Source: Oceaniferula spumae
GTDB taxonomy: Bacteria; Verrucomicrobiota; Verrucomicrobiia; Verrucomicrobiales; Akkermansiaceae
Direction: 5' to 3'
Assembly (NCBI RefSeq): GCF_042849255.1
Contig: NZ_AP026866.1
Coordinates: forward strand, 806,001-870,000
DNA: 64,000 nucleotides
Below, one piece after another: positions 50,613 to 58,796 of this stretch. The notes beneath the pieces were generated by a model that did no database searches, had not been told where the DNA came from, and saw only the letters and a program-made list of their open reading frames with translations. Position 1 is the stretch's first letter. Each line of letters starts with the position of its first letter. Made by a program: the position numbers and the translations under genes.

Positions 50613-50687
50613 GGGTCCATAGTTCAATGGATAGAATAGCGGCCTCCGAAGCCGTAGATCCAGGTTCGACTCCTGGTGGACCTACCA
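50613..50687 (+). tRNA. tRNA-Arg (CCG)
   Basis: 75 bases with encoded CCA. The anticodon loop CTCCGAA lies in the stem GCGGC/GCCGT, so CCG reads codon CGG. The T-loop is TTCGACT. The acceptor stem has a G1-U72 wobble. It is a solitary gene between the exbB upstream region and a secreted-protein gene. Confidence 0.95.
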
Positions 50688-50745
50688 TAGCATTTCACCA
50701 TCCCTAACTATTTTGTTATTTGTGGATGAATCCCTGTCACTCGGT

Positions 50746-51273
50746 CTACTGCCTCAACGTTACTGTTAGAGGCTTTGATGCCGCACTTCCGGTCCAGACT
50801 TTCTTCTGCTCAGCCTCAGGTGTTTTTTTGATTTCGTAAGTGACTGTTAATTTGAAAGGTGTCTTGGGTAACTTATCAACACCTTTCCATATAGCACCCG
50901 CCAAATGAACTTCGATGACATAAGGCTGGCCAGCCGGGACTAGAAAAGCATCCGGATAGTTTTTATCCCAATCTTTAGGAGCCTTGGTTAAGGTAACCTT
51001 GGTTCCGTCCTCAAGCTCGGCGGTGAGCCTAACATTGTCATAACCCCACGAGCACCATTCCCGCCATACTCGCTGGTCTTTTCCTGAAACATTTCTGAGC
51101 ACGATGTAGAACCGATCCAAAGGTTTGGTGGCGTAGAGCACGGCTCCTTTTCCCTCGGAACTTCTACTTGGAACCAGCTCTACCTCCCATACTTTGGAAG
51201 TTTTTTTTTGTTTCTCAGCGAATACTTGGACCGAACTCAATATCAGCGAACAGCATAACAACAGGGATTTCAT
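50746..51273 (-). CDS. Secreted protein of unknown function
   Basis: About 175 residues from the ATG at 51273. It is chosen because it starts a signal peptide (MKSLLLCCSLILSSVQVFAE); the open frame extends to 51315. The mature part is beta-rich (FYIVLRNVSGKDQRVWREWCSWGYDN, PYVIEVHLAGAIWKG), like a single Ig- or beta-sandwich domain. No family recognised. It lies 45 bases downstream of ksgA on the same strand. Confidence 0.72.
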   Translation of the reverse strand: MKSLLLCCSLILSSVQVFAEKQKKTSKVWEVELVPSRSSEGKGAVLYATKPLDRFYIVLRNVSGKDQRVWREWCSWGYDNVRLTAELEDGTKVTLTKAPKDWDKNYPDAFLVPAGQPYVIEVHLAGAIWKGVDKLPKTPFKLTVTYEIKKTPEAEQKKVWTGSAASKPLTVTLRQ

Positions 51274-51318
51274 TCTGGCAAAATACCACTGATCCCCCGC
51301 TACTGGCCATTCCAAATT

Positions 51319-52668
51319 CTAAGCAGTCTTCTCGTCAATTTTTTGCACAAATGCATTCCAGCACTCGATAAATCCACTGGCAAAGTCTTGAGGTCGCAGT
51401 TTCACCCACTCGCGGATTTCATCCATCGGGAACCACTCCCCTGTCTCGATTTCGCTGCACGGGAATCGCATTGCACCATCATGTCTGGAAACATAAAGAC
51501 GCACGTGCTCCCAGCCGGTGTTCTCACTTGGCGCCACCTTAGCAACTTCTTGAACCTCGGCATTTTTAATCCCTAACTCCTCTTCGATCTCACGGATGGC
51601 GGTGGACTCATATCCCTCGCCGGCATTGAGATGACCCGCAGCACTGGAATCCCAAACTCCAGGGTGAGTATCCTTCAGCCGTGAACGTTTTTGCAGGAAC
51701 AGCTCTTTGCGTTTGTTGAAAACAAACATGTGCACGGCTCGGTGCAGGAGATTTTCACGGTGGACAACGTCACGTGTTTCTTGACGCAGCACCTGATCAT
51801 TTTCATCGACCACGTCGAAGAGTTCGTCGCCTTTTTGAGGATTATTTTTCAGTGGATGGTCGTCGTAAATGCGCGTTAGTTCGACCCATTGTTCGAGAGC
51901 GATTTCCTCAGCACGCGCTGTGACCTCCACGCCAATTTGCTCGGCGGCCTCCGTCCAATCTGCAGTCTCCGGCAGCTGTTTCTTGATCTGCTTTCGCCGC
52001 TGGGCAAAGCCACGTCTGACAATTTCATCAAACAAGCGTGCATCGTAGACAGGCAGATCATCAGGCCGTGGCTCACAGACCATGACTGTGGAGTCGATCA
52101 GAGGACGCGGAAAAAAGGCTTGTGGCGGAATGGTTTTCACCGGCTTGCTCACCCACTCGCTCTGCATGCGCAGGGAGAGCACTCCGTAGGCTTTGGTGTG
52201 TGGTTCCGCGATGATCCGGTCGATGAACTCCTTTTGCAACATCAACACCGCCTTGCAGACAGGTGAAGGACGCTTCATAAAATTGCGCATGATGGCACCT
52301 CCGGCCGAATATGGCAGGTTCCCTAACAGCTTCACCGGTTGGTATTTAAAAAGTTGGCGGGTATCAAAGCGCGCACCGTCGAAGTGATGCACGGTGACTT
52401 TGTCATTGCCCTCGAATCGATGTTTCAGCCCTTCGGCAAGCCGGGCATCAAATTCGACCAAGATCACTCGATCAGCAATCTCAACGACATGCTCTGTTAG
52501 CGCGCCCGTGCCAGGTCCGACTTCAACGACCGTATCGCCTGGCTGAATATCAAGCTGGTCAACGATCCAGCGCGCGACATTTTCATCGATGAGAAAATTC
52601 TGCCCGAGCTTCTTCGAGGGCATCACACCCATGGCATCGAGCCGGGCTTTGATTTCGGTCTGATTCAT
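51319..52668 (-). CDS. rsmA: KsgA 16S rRNA dimethyladenosine transferase fused to a Nudix hydrolase
   Basis: 449 residues; KsgA alone is about 270. Residues 1-265 are the rRNA methyltransferase: KKLGQNFLIDENVA, SAM site VVEVGPGTGALTEH, VEFDARLAEGL, the catalytic NLPYSAGG (about 118), FFPRPLIDSTVM and RRGFAQRRKQIKKQLP. It dimethylates two adjacent adenines near the 16S 3' end. From about 275 (ELFDVVDENDQVLRQETRDVVHREN) a Nudix domain follows, with the box GHLNAGEGYESTAIREIEEELG near residue 360, all catalytic Glu present. The frame is continuous. It overlaps bcp by four bases. Confidence 0.94.
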   Translation of the reverse strand: MNQTEIKARLDAMGVMPSKKLGQNFLIDENVARWIVDQLDIQPGDTVVEVGPGTGALTEHVVEIADRVILVEFDARLAEGLKHRFEGNDKVTVHHFDGARFDTRQLFKYQPVKLLGNLPYSAGGAIMRNFMKRPSPVCKAVLMLQKEFIDRIIAEPHTKAYGVLSLRMQSEWVSKPVKTIPPQAFFPRPLIDSTVMVCEPRPDDLPVYDARLFDEIVRRGFAQRRKQIKKQLPETADWTEAAEQIGVEVTARAEEIALEQWVELTRIYDDHPLKNNPQKGDELFDVVDENDQVLRQETRDVVHRENLLHRAVHMFVFNKRKELFLQKRSRLKDTHPGVWDSSAAGHLNAGEGYESTAIREIEEELGIKNAEVQEVAKVAPSENTGWEHVRLYVSRHDGAMRFPCSEIETGEWFPMDEIREWVKLRPQDFASGFIECWNAFVQKIDEKTA

Positions 52669-53141
52669 GATTTTTTCAGCGCTTCGAGGAGCTGGTCGAG
52701 GTGCGCACCGGGTTTTACTTTTTCCAGCACAGCCGCGATCTTGCCATCAGCTCCGATAATGAAACTGCTGCGTTCGATCCCCATGTATTTTTTCCCAAAC
52801 ATGCTTTTCTCCACCCAGACTCCGTAGTCCTGAACGATTTTTTGCTCCGTATCTGCCAGCAGAGGATAGGGTAAGTTCTTTTTATCGATAAATTTGCGGT
52901 GACTCTTGGTGTCATCGACGCTGACTCCGAAGACATATGCGATGCTTTCCAGCGCATCCCAGTTGTCGCGGATCGCGCAGGCCTGAATAGTGCAGCCGGG
53001 TGTGTTATCTTTCGGATAAAAGACCAGAACGACAGGCTTTCCTTTCAACTGGGAGAAAGAGATTTCGGCTCCGTCCTGATAGGCTCCACCCACTACTTTT
53101 GCTGTAAATTCGGGCGCTTGATCGCCAACCTTTGGTTTCAT
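52665..53141 (-). CDS. bcp: Thioredoxin-dependent peroxiredoxin, Bcp/PrxQ type
   Basis: 158 residues from the ATG at 53141 (MKPKVGDQAPEF). The open frame runs to 53258 but would overlap pgsA. Peroxidatic Cys50 and resolving Cys55 in FYPKDNTPGCTIQACAIRDN, the PrxQ arrangement. Reduces hydrogen peroxide and organic peroxides. Later marks: DDTKSHRKFIDKKNLPYPLLAD and GIERSSFIIGADG. Both cysteines are encoded as Cys, so it is not a selenoprotein. Divergent from pgsA. Confidence 0.95.
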   Translation of the reverse strand: MKPKVGDQAPEFTAKVVGGAYQDGAEISFSQLKGKPVVLVFYPKDNTPGCTIQACAIRDNWDALESIAYVFGVSVDDTKSHRKFIDKKNLPYPLLADTEQKIVQDYGVWVEKSMFGKKYMGIERSSFIIGADGKIAAVLEKVKPGAHLDQLLEALKKS

Positions 53142-53217
53142 GGCCGGTATCCAATCGCCCACCGAGATAAATAGCAACTCTTGACAGTGAAAACTTGAGG
53201 CAAGAAGCTTAGTTGCG

Positions 53218-53799
53218 ATGACCCTTGCATCCAAGATCACCCTGACCCGACTCCTCATGGCGCCGGTGTTTGCTGTGTTAGCGGTGTATTATGGAGAGAC
53301 TGTCAAGGCCGGCAGCCCGGATGAATCGCTGCGCTGGTGGGCGGTGGGTGTGTTTATTTTCGCCTCCCTGAGTGATGCCGTCGATGGCTACGTTGCCCGA
53401 CATTACAATCAACGCTCAAAGTTCGGAGCCTTCATGGATCCCTTTGCCGACAAGACACTGCTGCTCACAGGCATTGTATTTCTAACCTTCATTCCCTGGG
53501 GGGAAGGCTGGAGTATTCCGATCTGGTTCACAGCACTAATGATCCTCCGCGACATCATTATTATTGGCGGCATCTGGATTCTGCACTATTTCAACTCCCA
53601 CGTGCCGATCCGTCCACACTGGAGCGGAAAAGTCTGCACCGTCACTCAAATGATCCTACTCGGCTGGGTGATGTTAAAAATCATTCCCCTCTCCCCGATC
53701 TATCCCACCATTGTCGCCGCCATATTCACCGTCTGGTCCGGCATCGAATACTTCCGCGAAGGACTCCGTCAGCTCCACCAGCATGACGTCGTGGAATAA
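53218..53799 (+). CDS. pgsA: CDP-diacylglycerol-glycerol-3-phosphate 3-phosphatidyltransferase
   Basis: 193 residues, membrane-bound. Makes phosphatidylglycerol phosphate from CDP-diacylglycerol and glycerol-3-phosphate. The CDP-alcohol signature is complete: DG-x2-AR-x8-G-x3-D-x3-D in DAVDGYVARHYNQRSK through GAFMDPFAD. N-terminal ASKITLTRLLMAPVFAV is typical. Several membrane helices follow. der comes 39 bases later on the same strand. Confidence 0.94.
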   Translation: MTLASKITLTRLLMAPVFAVLAVYYGETVKAGSPDESLRWWAVGVFIFASLSDAVDGYVARHYNQRSKFGAFMDPFADKTLLLTGIVFLTFIPWGEGWSIPIWFTALMILRDIIIIGGIWILHYFNSHVPIRPHWSGKVCTVTQMILLGWVMLKIIPLSPIYPTIVAAIFTVWSGIEYFREGLRQLHQHDVVE

Positions 53800-53838
53800 G
53801 TCATTCAAAATTCACCATTTAAAAATCACCATTCTCCC

Positions 53839-55221
53839 ATGCCATCCGTAGCCATCGTCGGCCGACCCAATGTCGGCAAATCCGCCCTGTTCAATCGCCT
53901 CGCCGGTCGGAGGATCGCCATCGTACACGACCAACCAGGGGTGACGCGTGATCGCATTGCCGCCCCCTGCCACATCACTCAGCAGCCCTGCACCCTGATC
54001 GATACGGGTGGTATCGGAGCCACTCTCGATGATGGATTTGGCACCGCTGTTACCACTGAGGCAGATATTGCGATGCAGACAGCTGATCTGATTTTGTTCG
54101 TCGTTGATGCCAAAGACGGAATCACCTCCATTGATGAAGCCCTCGCCCAAAGACTCCGTAAGTCCAAGGCTCCTGTGCAGCTGGTAATCAATAAAGCCGA
54201 CAACGAAAAACAAGACCTTCTTAGCGGTGACTTCGCCACACTTGGTTATGGCGAAGGCATCCCCGTGTCAGCCGAGCTTGGAAAAAACATGCACATGATC
54301 GCCGACGCCATCGACAAGGTGGTGGAGCCGCTCAATCGCAACATCGAAGAAGCCGAGGAAGTGGTGAAAAAGGAAGGCCTTAAAATCGCCATCGTGGGTA
54401 AACCCAATGCCGGAAAATCCTCGCTGATCAACGCCATTCTCAAGGATGACCGCACGATCGTTTCCGACATCTCTGGAACCACTCGAGACGCTGTTGACGT
54501 GCCATACGAATTTATGGGCGAACTGCATACCTTGATCGATACAGCAGGTATTCGGCGCCGTACCAAAATGGATTCCTCCGTGGAAATTTTCTCATCGATG
54601 CGTGCCGAGCGCTCGATCCGTCGCGCCGACATTTGCCTGTTAGTGATCGACTGCGCCGAGGGAGTCTCGGCCCAGGACCGCAAGATCGCCCGTATCATTC
54701 AGGACGAGAAAAAACCATGCCTGATCGTGCTCAACAAGTTCGACCTCTATCATCCGAATGCTCAAAAAAGCGCCCGACTGGAAGAGATCACCGAACACGT
54801 ACGCACTGAGCTTTTCTTCCTATCCTACGCCCCTTACGTCTGCGTTTCCGCTCTGAAGAAACAGTCCATCGGCCTCGTCTTCAGTAAACTCGCTGAAATC
54901 CGCAAAGCTGCTCAGGAACCGATCACGACAGGAAAGCTAAATCGTTTCCTAGGTGAAGCATTCGAGAAAAAACCACCACAAGCGAAAAAAGGAACGAAGC
55001 GCCTGAAACTACTCTACGCCACCGCCGCGGTGAACGATCGCTATACAGCCATCCCCGTCCCCACCTACATTCTCTTTGTTAACGACAAGCGTCTGATGCA
55101 AGAGCACTATGAGCAATACCTGACTAACAGACTGCGTGAAGACCATCCGTCACCAGGTATCCCCATCACCTTCTCAGTGAGATCACGGAATGCGAGTGAT
55201 GATAAAAAACGAAAAAAATAA
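53839..55221 (+). CDS. der: Ribosome-associated double GTPase Der (EngA)
   Basis: 460 residues. Two GTPase domains in tandem: first GRPNVGKSALFNRLAGRR, DTGGIGATL, NKAD; second (from about 178) GKPNAGKSSLINAILKDD, DTAGIRRR, NKFDL. A KH-like C-terminal domain follows and ends in a basic tail (DDKKRKK). Needed for 50S subunit assembly. Its GKPNAGKS has Ala where NVGKS is usual. In line with pgsA and the trypsin-like lipoprotein gene. Confidence 0.96.
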   Translation: MPSVAIVGRPNVGKSALFNRLAGRRIAIVHDQPGVTRDRIAAPCHITQQPCTLIDTGGIGATLDDGFGTAVTTEADIAMQTADLILFVVDAKDGITSIDEALAQRLRKSKAPVQLVINKADNEKQDLLSGDFATLGYGEGIPVSAELGKNMHMIADAIDKVVEPLNRNIEEAEEVVKKEGLKIAIVGKPNAGKSSLINAILKDDRTIVSDISGTTRDAVDVPYEFMGELHTLIDTAGIRRRTKMDSSVEIFSSMRAERSIRRADICLLVIDCAEGVSAQDRKIARIIQDEKKPCLIVLNKFDLYHPNAQKSARLEEITEHVRTELFFLSYAPYVCVSALKKQSIGLVFSKLAEIRKAAQEPITTGKLNRFLGEAFEKKPPQAKKGTKRLKLLYATAAVNDRYTAIPVPTYILFVNDKRLMQEHYEQYLTNRLREDHPSPGIPITFSVRSRNASDDKKRKK

Positions 55222-55238
55222 CAGTATCTAATTACCCC

Positions 55239-56003
55239 ATGAAAACACACCTCACTCTCATCTATCTGGCGCTCGTAGCCGGATGCGCCGGATTGGTTTC
55301 CTGTTCATCCAGCGGAACTTCTGCATCGTCACCTGCTGCTGATATTTCCAGTGGCATCGGCTCGTCCGCGATCTACAAGGAATACAACGCTGCGGGAAAT
55401 TCCGTTCTCAACAAAGGCTGGCCATATAAACTGGACGCGTCCGGTATTGCTCTGGATGACAAACACACCTGCACTCTAATCACCAGAAGACACGTTGTGA
55501 TGGCGAAACACTATAAGCGTGGCGTGGGCAAACAAGTCGTCTTTCACAACCGTCAGGGTCAAAGAGTCGCCCGCAAAATCACAGCCATCAAAGGTGGCTC
55601 CGGAGATTATGCGGTGGGCCTGCTCGATGAACCAGTGCCAGCAGGTATTCGCGTTTACCCCCTGCCCACACCCACGCCCGATCTGAAAACGAGACTCATC
55701 GACGTTCCTGTCATCGTCACCGATCAGCACCGCAGGCTATACGTGCACCGTATCAAACGATTCCAAAGCTATTTGGTTTTCTTCAAATACAGCAATCACA
55801 TCAGAAAAAAAATCTTGGTGAGCGGAGACAGTGGCAACCCAAGCTTCCTCATGGTTCGAGGACAGCCAGTGTTAGTGGAAACCCACTACGGCGGAGGCCC
55901 GGGCATTGGTCCGTTTTATGGCGATGCCAGAGTTCAAATGGAGCTTAAATTCCTCATCAGTGAGCTCGACCCGAACTATTCCTTCAAAACCGTCAGCTAC
56001 TAA
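55239..56003 (+). CDS. Trypsin-like serine protease lipoprotein
   Basis: 254 residues. A lipoprotein signal with Cys near residue 22 (AGLVSCSSS). The rest fits a chymotrypsin-fold protease: His in TLITRRHVVMAKHY, Asp in GGSGDYAVGLLDEP, and the nucleophile Ser in LVSGDSGNPSFLM, the GDSGNP replacing the usual GDSGGP. The triad order is right. I infer a membrane-anchored periplasmic protease, or a pseudo-protease if the substitution matters. It follows der by 17 bases. Confidence 0.72.
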   Translation: MKTHLTLIYLALVAGCAGLVSCSSSGTSASSPAADISSGIGSSAIYKEYNAAGNSVLNKGWPYKLDASGIALDDKHTCTLITRRHVVMAKHYKRGVGKQVVFHNRQGQRVARKITAIKGGSGDYAVGLLDEPVPAGIRVYPLPTPTPDLKTRLIDVPVIVTDQHRRLYVHRIKRFQSYLVFFKYSNHIRKKILVSGDSGNPSFLMVRGQPVLVETHYGGGPGIGPFYGDARVQMELKFLISELDPNYSFKTVSY

Positions 56004-56020
56004 CAAGTGTAATCAGCAGT

Positions 56021-56434
56021 TTGCCTATGTCCTTTGAACTTAACCCACGACTCGCTGCAGGATCCTTTGATTTTGGCACGCATGGGAGGTGTCGAGTGCT
56101 GCTGAAAGACAATACTGTTTTCCCTTGGTTGATACTCGTTCCTGAAGTGGATGAGTCCATTACTGAACTCCATCAGTTAGAGGCTACCGACTACGCCTCG
56201 GTGATGTTCACCATCCGCCAGATTTCTGAATTTGTGGAAAATCATTTTGGTCCGGACAAACTCAACGTCGCTGCGATTGGCAACATTGTCAGCCAGCTTC
56301 ACATACACATTGTTGCGCGCCACGAAACCGACCCTGCTTGGCCGGGTGTTGTCTGGGGCTGTGATGCCACAGAACCTTACGACAAAGAAACAGCCTTGGA
56401 TATCCACGCCGCGTTTCAACGCCAGATTGTTTAG
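56021..56434 (+). CDS. HIT-family nucleotide hydrolase/transferase
   Basis: 137 residues. The histidine triad region reads QLHIHIVARHETDPAWPGVVWG, with the two main His and Val in place of the third. This variant is frequent in a bacterial branch related to Ap4A-type hydrolases. N-terminal part has FPWLILVPEVDESITELHQL. The substrate is unknown. It ends 4 bases inside the convergent glpK end. Confidence 0.88.
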   Translation: MPMSFELNPRLAAGSFDFGTHGRCRVLLKDNTVFPWLILVPEVDESITELHQLEATDYASVMFTIRQISEFVENHFGPDKLNVAAIGNIVSQLHIHIVARHETDPAWPGVVWGCDATEPYDKETALDIHAAFQRQIV

Positions 56435-57894
56435 GCCCAAGCCTTGGAGCGCTCGACGGCTTTATCCCAGAGCTTGCGTTTCTCGATCAACTCACCGGCA
56501 TCGATCTGAGGGCTATATCGTTTCTCCTCGCGCCACGTATGCGCCAGCTCATCACGGGACTCCCAGAACCCGACGCCGAGACCGGCTAAGGCAGCTGCTC
56601 CGAAGGCAGTAGTCTCGATAATTTCCGGCCTGACAATATCGCGCTGTATAATATCTGCCTGCGATTGCATCAGCACATCACTTACCACGGCACCGCCATC
56701 GACCCGCAGCTCTGAGATGTCAAGGCCCGTGTCTTTTTCCATACATTCGAGCAACTCCAGCGATTGAAAACAAACGGCATCAATCGCCGCTCGGCAGATG
56801 TGCTTTTTCTCCGTGCCCCGACTGATCCCCACCAGAACTCCTCGAGCATTCGGATCCCAGTGCGGAGCGCCAAGACCGGCAAAGGCGGGAACTAACACCA
56901 CGCCATCGCTGTGCGTGCATTCGCTCGCTAACTGATCAATTTCCTGCACCTTGTTCACCAGCCCAAGCCCATCGCGCAACCATTGGAAAAGAGCCCCCGC
57001 GATGAATACACCACCTTCCAAGGCGTATTCCAGTTTTCCTCTAATCCTCCATGCCACAGTCGATAACAAATCATTCTCCGAGTCCACCACCTGATCCCCC
57101 GTGTGCGTCAACATGAAGCATCCGGTGCCATAAGTGTTCTTCGCCCTGCCTGGTTCATAACACGCCTGACCAAACAGCGCCGCTTGCTGATCGCCCGCCA
57201 CCCCCGCGATGGCAACGTCTTGCCAACGACCAATTTCACCGCTGGAGTCGACGACTTCGGGCAGCATCGATTTCGGAACATTGAACAGGGCTAACAAATC
57301 GTCGTCCCAATCACCTTCATGAATATTGAACAACAGCGTCCTGCTGGCGTTGCTCGCATCGGTGACGTGTTTCTCTCCGTCGGTTAGATTCCAGACCAGC
57401 CAGCTGTCGATGGTTCCGAAACATAGCTCGCCCTGCTCTGCTCGATTTCTCGCCCCATCCACGTGGTCGAGGATCCACGCGACCTTGGTGGCGCTGAAAT
57501 ACGGATCGATCCGCAGACCGGTCTTTGCAGAAACAACAGCCTCTTCGCTCTTCATCTGCTGACAAACATCAGCCGTCCGCCGATCCTGCCAGACGATGGC
57601 ATTGCAGATCGGCTTTCCGGTCGAGCGCTCCCACACCACCACAGTCTCCCGCTGATTGGTGATACCGATGCCTGCGAGGTCGCTAACTTCGGCACCGGCT
57701 TTTTTCATCACCGCCTCCATTGTCTTCAACTGCGACTGCCAGATCTCCTCGGCATCATGCTCTACCCATCCGGATTTGGGAAAATACTGGGTAAACTCCT
57801 GCTGACTCACTGCCACGATTTCCCCGTTGTGATCGAACAGAATGCTGCGGGAACTTGTCGTCCCCTGGTCGAGCGCCATGATGAACTTTGCCAT
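56431..57894 (-). CDS. glpK: Glycerol kinase
   Basis: 487 residues, full length. Phosphorylates glycerol to glycerol-3-phosphate. FGGY-kinase marks: ALDQGTTSSRSILFDHNG, GITNQRETVVVWERSTGKPICNAIVWQ (shown in part), FGTIDSWLVWNL, AGDQQAALFGQACYEPG, GTGCFMLTHTG, LVPAFAGLGAPHWDPNARG and RVDGGAVVSDVLMQ. Together with the neighbouring phosphodiesterase and glpD it forms a glycerol/glycerophosphodiester route into glycolysis. No uptake facilitator (glpF) is seen. Confidence 0.97.
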   Translation of the reverse strand: MAKFIMALDQGTTSSRSILFDHNGEIVAVSQQEFTQYFPKSGWVEHDAEEIWQSQLKTMEAVMKKAGAEVSDLAGIGITNQRETVVVWERSTGKPICNAIVWQDRRTADVCQQMKSEEAVVSAKTGLRIDPYFSATKVAWILDHVDGARNRAEQGELCFGTIDSWLVWNLTDGEKHVTDASNASRTLLFNIHEGDWDDDLLALFNVPKSMLPEVVDSSGEIGRWQDVAIAGVAGDQQAALFGQACYEPGRAKNTYGTGCFMLTHTGDQVVDSENDLLSTVAWRIRGKLEYALEGGVFIAGALFQWLRDGLGLVNKVQEIDQLASECTHSDGVVLVPAFAGLGAPHWDPNARGVLVGISRGTEKKHICRAAIDAVCFQSLELLECMEKDTGLDISELRVDGGAVVSDVLMQSQADIIQRDIVRPEIIETTAFGAAALAGLGVGFWESRDELAHTWREEKRYSPQIDAGELIEKRKLWDKAVERSKAWA

Positions 57895-57938
57895 GTCCTT
57901 TATCTAACCATCGGAACGGCTGTGATGCGATCTCTAAA

Positions 57939-58036
57939 GTAGGACAAGATTGCATCTTGTCGGTAAACTTGGTGAATAATCACCCCAAGCACGATGGGTT
58001 CACATAGCCTGCCGACAGCTTGCAAAGCTGTCCTAC
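57939..58036. repeat. REP-like palindromic element, inverted pair, copy A
   Basis: Two units face each other. Plus unit: GTAG, arms GACAAGAT and ATCTTGTC around TGC, perfectly paired. Minus unit from 58036: GTAG, arms GACAGCTT and AAGCTGTC around TGC, also perfect. The spacer of about 50 bases contains CCAAGCACGATG, shared with the copy at 62689. The minus unit's TAG (58033-58035) is the stop codon of the glycerophosphodiesterase gene. The form matches REP/BIME elements mobilised by RAYT transposases. Confidence 0.88.
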
Positions 58037-58752
58037 TTTAACCACTGCTCCACTGCGATGGGATCGTTTACAAATGCCCCATCACAGCCGATTTCGACCA
58101 CACTCTCCAAATCCTCTTTTGTCTTCACGGTAAATGGGTAAACCTTGCCACCCAAGTCATGGATTTCATCAACAACGGCCTTTGTCGAAGCATCGTCAAA
58201 CAACGCCAAACCAGGATTCCACGAAACCGCGCCAAGCTCTTCAAAAATCCCCACAGAATCACACACTAACTCTGGAGCATCCACCAGCACCGCCAGCGGC
58301 AAATCAGCCGCCAGTTCACGACACTCACGCAACTGCTTCCAGTCAAAACTCGAAACCACCACCTGCTGTAGAGGGTAACGTTCTAACACCTCCAACATCG
58401 GCCCGACCACACCAGCTCCCTTGATTTCCAAATTCAGCACCACCTCCTTGCCATCACACAAATCCAACAGCTCGGTTAAAAGCGGAACTTGCTCTCCTTT
58501 CCCAGCATCTAACTTGCGCAGATCCTCCAGCGAAATATCCGCCAGCCCCCCCGTTCCATTGGTCGTTCGATCCAACCTAACATCGTGCAGTAGGATGAGT
58601 TCCCCATCCACCAAATGCAAATCCGTTTCGATCATCTTGCACCCCAGCTCCAGCGCCCGACGGAATCCACGCATGGTATTTTCCGGCTCCAGCCCCATGC
58701 AGCCACGGTGGCCGATGGCGAGGAATTCCGATGTGTCTTGCTTGCATATCAC
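58033..58752 (-). CDS. Glycerophosphodiester phosphodiesterase
   Basis: 239 residues, cytoplasmic (no signal), UgpQ type. GDPD motifs: AIGHRGCMGLEPENTMRGF, catalytic His and Arg at the start, CKMIETDLHLVDGELILLHDVRLDRTTNGTG (given in part) with Glu, Asp and second His, then VVLNLEIKG. Releases glycerol-3-phosphate and an alcohol from deacylated phospholipids. Starts at GTG and ends in the TAG of a palindromic element. Divergent from glpD, with start regions close together. Confidence 0.92.
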   Translation of the reverse strand: MICKQDTSEFLAIGHRGCMGLEPENTMRGFRRALELGCKMIETDLHLVDGELILLHDVRLDRTTNGTGGLADISLEDLRKLDAGKGEQVPLLTELLDLCDGKEVVLNLEIKGAGVVGPMLEVLERYPLQQVVVSSFDWKQLRECRELAADLPLAVLVDAPELVCDSVGIFEELGAVSWNPGLALFDDASTKAVVDEIHDLGGKVYPFTVKTKEDLESVVEIGCDGAFVNDPIAVEQWLK

Positions 58753-58796
58753 GATGGACTATTCTGCTAGCAGATCAGCCAATATTCAAGCCCTCC

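Noticed and set aside
50613..50687. Possibility that the lone tRNA near selA is tRNA-Sec
   Set aside because: The anticodon is CCG and the acceptor and T arms have normal lengths; tRNA-Sec has TCA and a longer acceptor arm.
52665..53258. Selenocysteine in the Bcp peroxiredoxin
   Set aside because: Both active-site positions are ordinary Cys codons; no in-frame TGA is involved.
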